13,620 bases of DNA from Chloroflexota bacterium. GTDB lineage: Bacteria; Chloroflexota; Anaerolineae; Promineifilales; Promineifilaceae. Shown in pieces: positions 13,258 through 13,620 of this stretch. The notes beneath the pieces are model-generated. The model was not told the DNA's origin. It was given only the letters and a program-made list of their open reading frames with translations, and searched no databases. The DNA lies in assembly GCA_024640485.1 (NCBI GenBank), contig JAHEEY010000069.1, forward strand, positions 1-13,620, written 5' to 3'. The position numbers and the translations under genes were made by a program. Positions within the stretch are counted from its first letter, which is position 1, and each line of letters begins with the position of its first letter.

Positions 13258-13620
13258 TCAGCCGCTGATGAATTTCTGCATCAGATCGGCGACGTCGGAT
13301 TCCCCGATAGGCACCAGGTCGCCGATGGCGGCGGTGTCCAGCAGAGATTTCGCCGAGAATTCAGCCACTTCCAGCCGGTCAAACGCCTGTAGGACGCTGC
13401 TGCCCACGGTCAGGACGCAGTCGTTTTCCACCAGCAGCACTGGCGTTGTCGCCGAGACCTGCTGGGCGATGGCTTCCGGCTGCTGGTACAGGGTGCCGAA
13501 CGGTATCCGGGGTACCTCCACCAGCAGGATGTAGCTTTCCGGTATCGTCTTGGTGTCAAAGCGGGCGTTGGTCACCGCGTAGGCCACGATATGGGGGGAC
13601 TGGGCGGTAATGATGCTGTT
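13258..13620 (-). CDS. Class II aldolase/adducin-fold protein (partial, N-terminus off the right edge)
   Basis: The last 120 residues of a protein whose start lies beyond the window. The frame is open to the edge; a GTG at 13587 is internal. The fold matches class II aldolases: IITAQSPHIVAYAVT where catalytic members have IIHTHxPYxTA, then ESYILLVEVPRIPFGT (the VPVVPY strand), AIAQQVSATTPVLLVENDCVLTVGSSVLQAFDRLEVAEFSAK where the family has LLxNHGxxxxGxxxxxAFxRxExxE, and a C-terminal helix ADLMQKF. The three histidines that bind the divalent metal in L-fuculose-phosphate aldolase-type enzymes are replaced here (T and Q for HxH, D for the NHG His). So either this is a non-aldolase subfamily with another chemistry, or it is inactive. 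It converges on the dioxygenase gene with no intrinsic terminator in the 16-base gap. Confidence 0.82.
   Translation of the reverse strand, partial: NSIITAQSPHIVAYAVTNARFDTKTIPESYILLVEVPRIPFGTLYQQPEAIAQQVSATTPVLLVENDCVLTVGSSVLQAFDRLEVAEFSAKSLLDTAAIGDLVPIGESDVADLMQKFISG

Noticed and set aside
13251..13269. GCGGC/GCCGC hairpin and ATCAGCCGCTGAT palindrome between the last two genes as a terminator
   Set aside because: The stems are short and no T tract follows on either strand; part of the palindrome is coding sequence of the aldolase-like gene.
1..13620. tRNA, rRNA, CRISPR, insertion sequence, prophage or attachment site
   Set aside because: No transposase, integrase, regularly spaced repeat, cloverleaf or rRNA-like segment was recognised, and the gaps between genes are too short to hide most of these. 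A tRNA scan was not possible here.

Overview
The window looks like a chromosomal piece of a moderately high-GC bacterium, most likely a Chloroflexota member of the Anaerolineae/Caldilineae/Promineifilum type. This is an inference from gene style: an ECF sigma factor paired with a FecR/DUF5666-repeat membrane protein ending in a CHKPG...GHLGHGD tail, GAF/HisKA_2 sensor kinases, LivK-like lipoproteins and a deoxynucleoside kinase. No marker gene fixes the taxonomy. I see no tRNA, rRNA, CRISPR array, insertion sequence or phage gene. No stretch longer than about 220 bases lacks a gene.

Layout. (1) Positions 1-2939, minus strand: an ECF sigma factor (2397-2939), followed 16 nt later by a large single-pass membrane protein (2380 to beyond the left edge). 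That protein has a DUF5667-like cytosolic head, one membrane helix, a FecR-like domain and about six tandem DUF5666-like repeats. It is probably the anti-sigma/sensor partner. (2) 3128-6303, plus strand: an EamA/DMT-family exporter, a receiver-only response regulator with a helical tail, a strong intrinsic terminator, then a deoxynucleoside kinase and a nitroreductase. A 13-bp bidirectional terminator (6328-6359) closes this block. (3) 6366-12269, minus strand: an apparent four-gene signalling operon. Two paralogous LivK-type binding lipoproteins come first, then a Cache-HAMP-GAF-HisKA_2 membrane sensor kinase, then a soluble REC-HisKA-HATPase protein. No ABC permease or ATPase gene is present. 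(4) 12486-13241, plus strand: a phytanoyl-CoA dioxygenase-like gene interrupted by an in-frame TAG after codon 34. (5) 13258 to beyond the right edge, minus strand: the C-terminal half of a class II aldolase/adducin-fold protein that lacks the usual metal-ligand histidines.

How they may work together. The sigma/anti-sigma pair is a self-contained envelope-signal module. The 6366-12269 block reads as a ligand-sensing pathway: the lipoproteins bind a small molecule outside the membrane and may present it to the Cache kinase, which could phosphorylate the receiver of the downstream REC-kinase. No DNA-binding regulator lies in the operon, so the output is elsewhere; the DNA-binding-free regulator at 4102-4761 is one possible partner. 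This wiring is inference. The 216-bp gap between the signalling operon and the dioxygenase gene holds overlapping candidate divergent promoters and a tandem 8-bp repeat.
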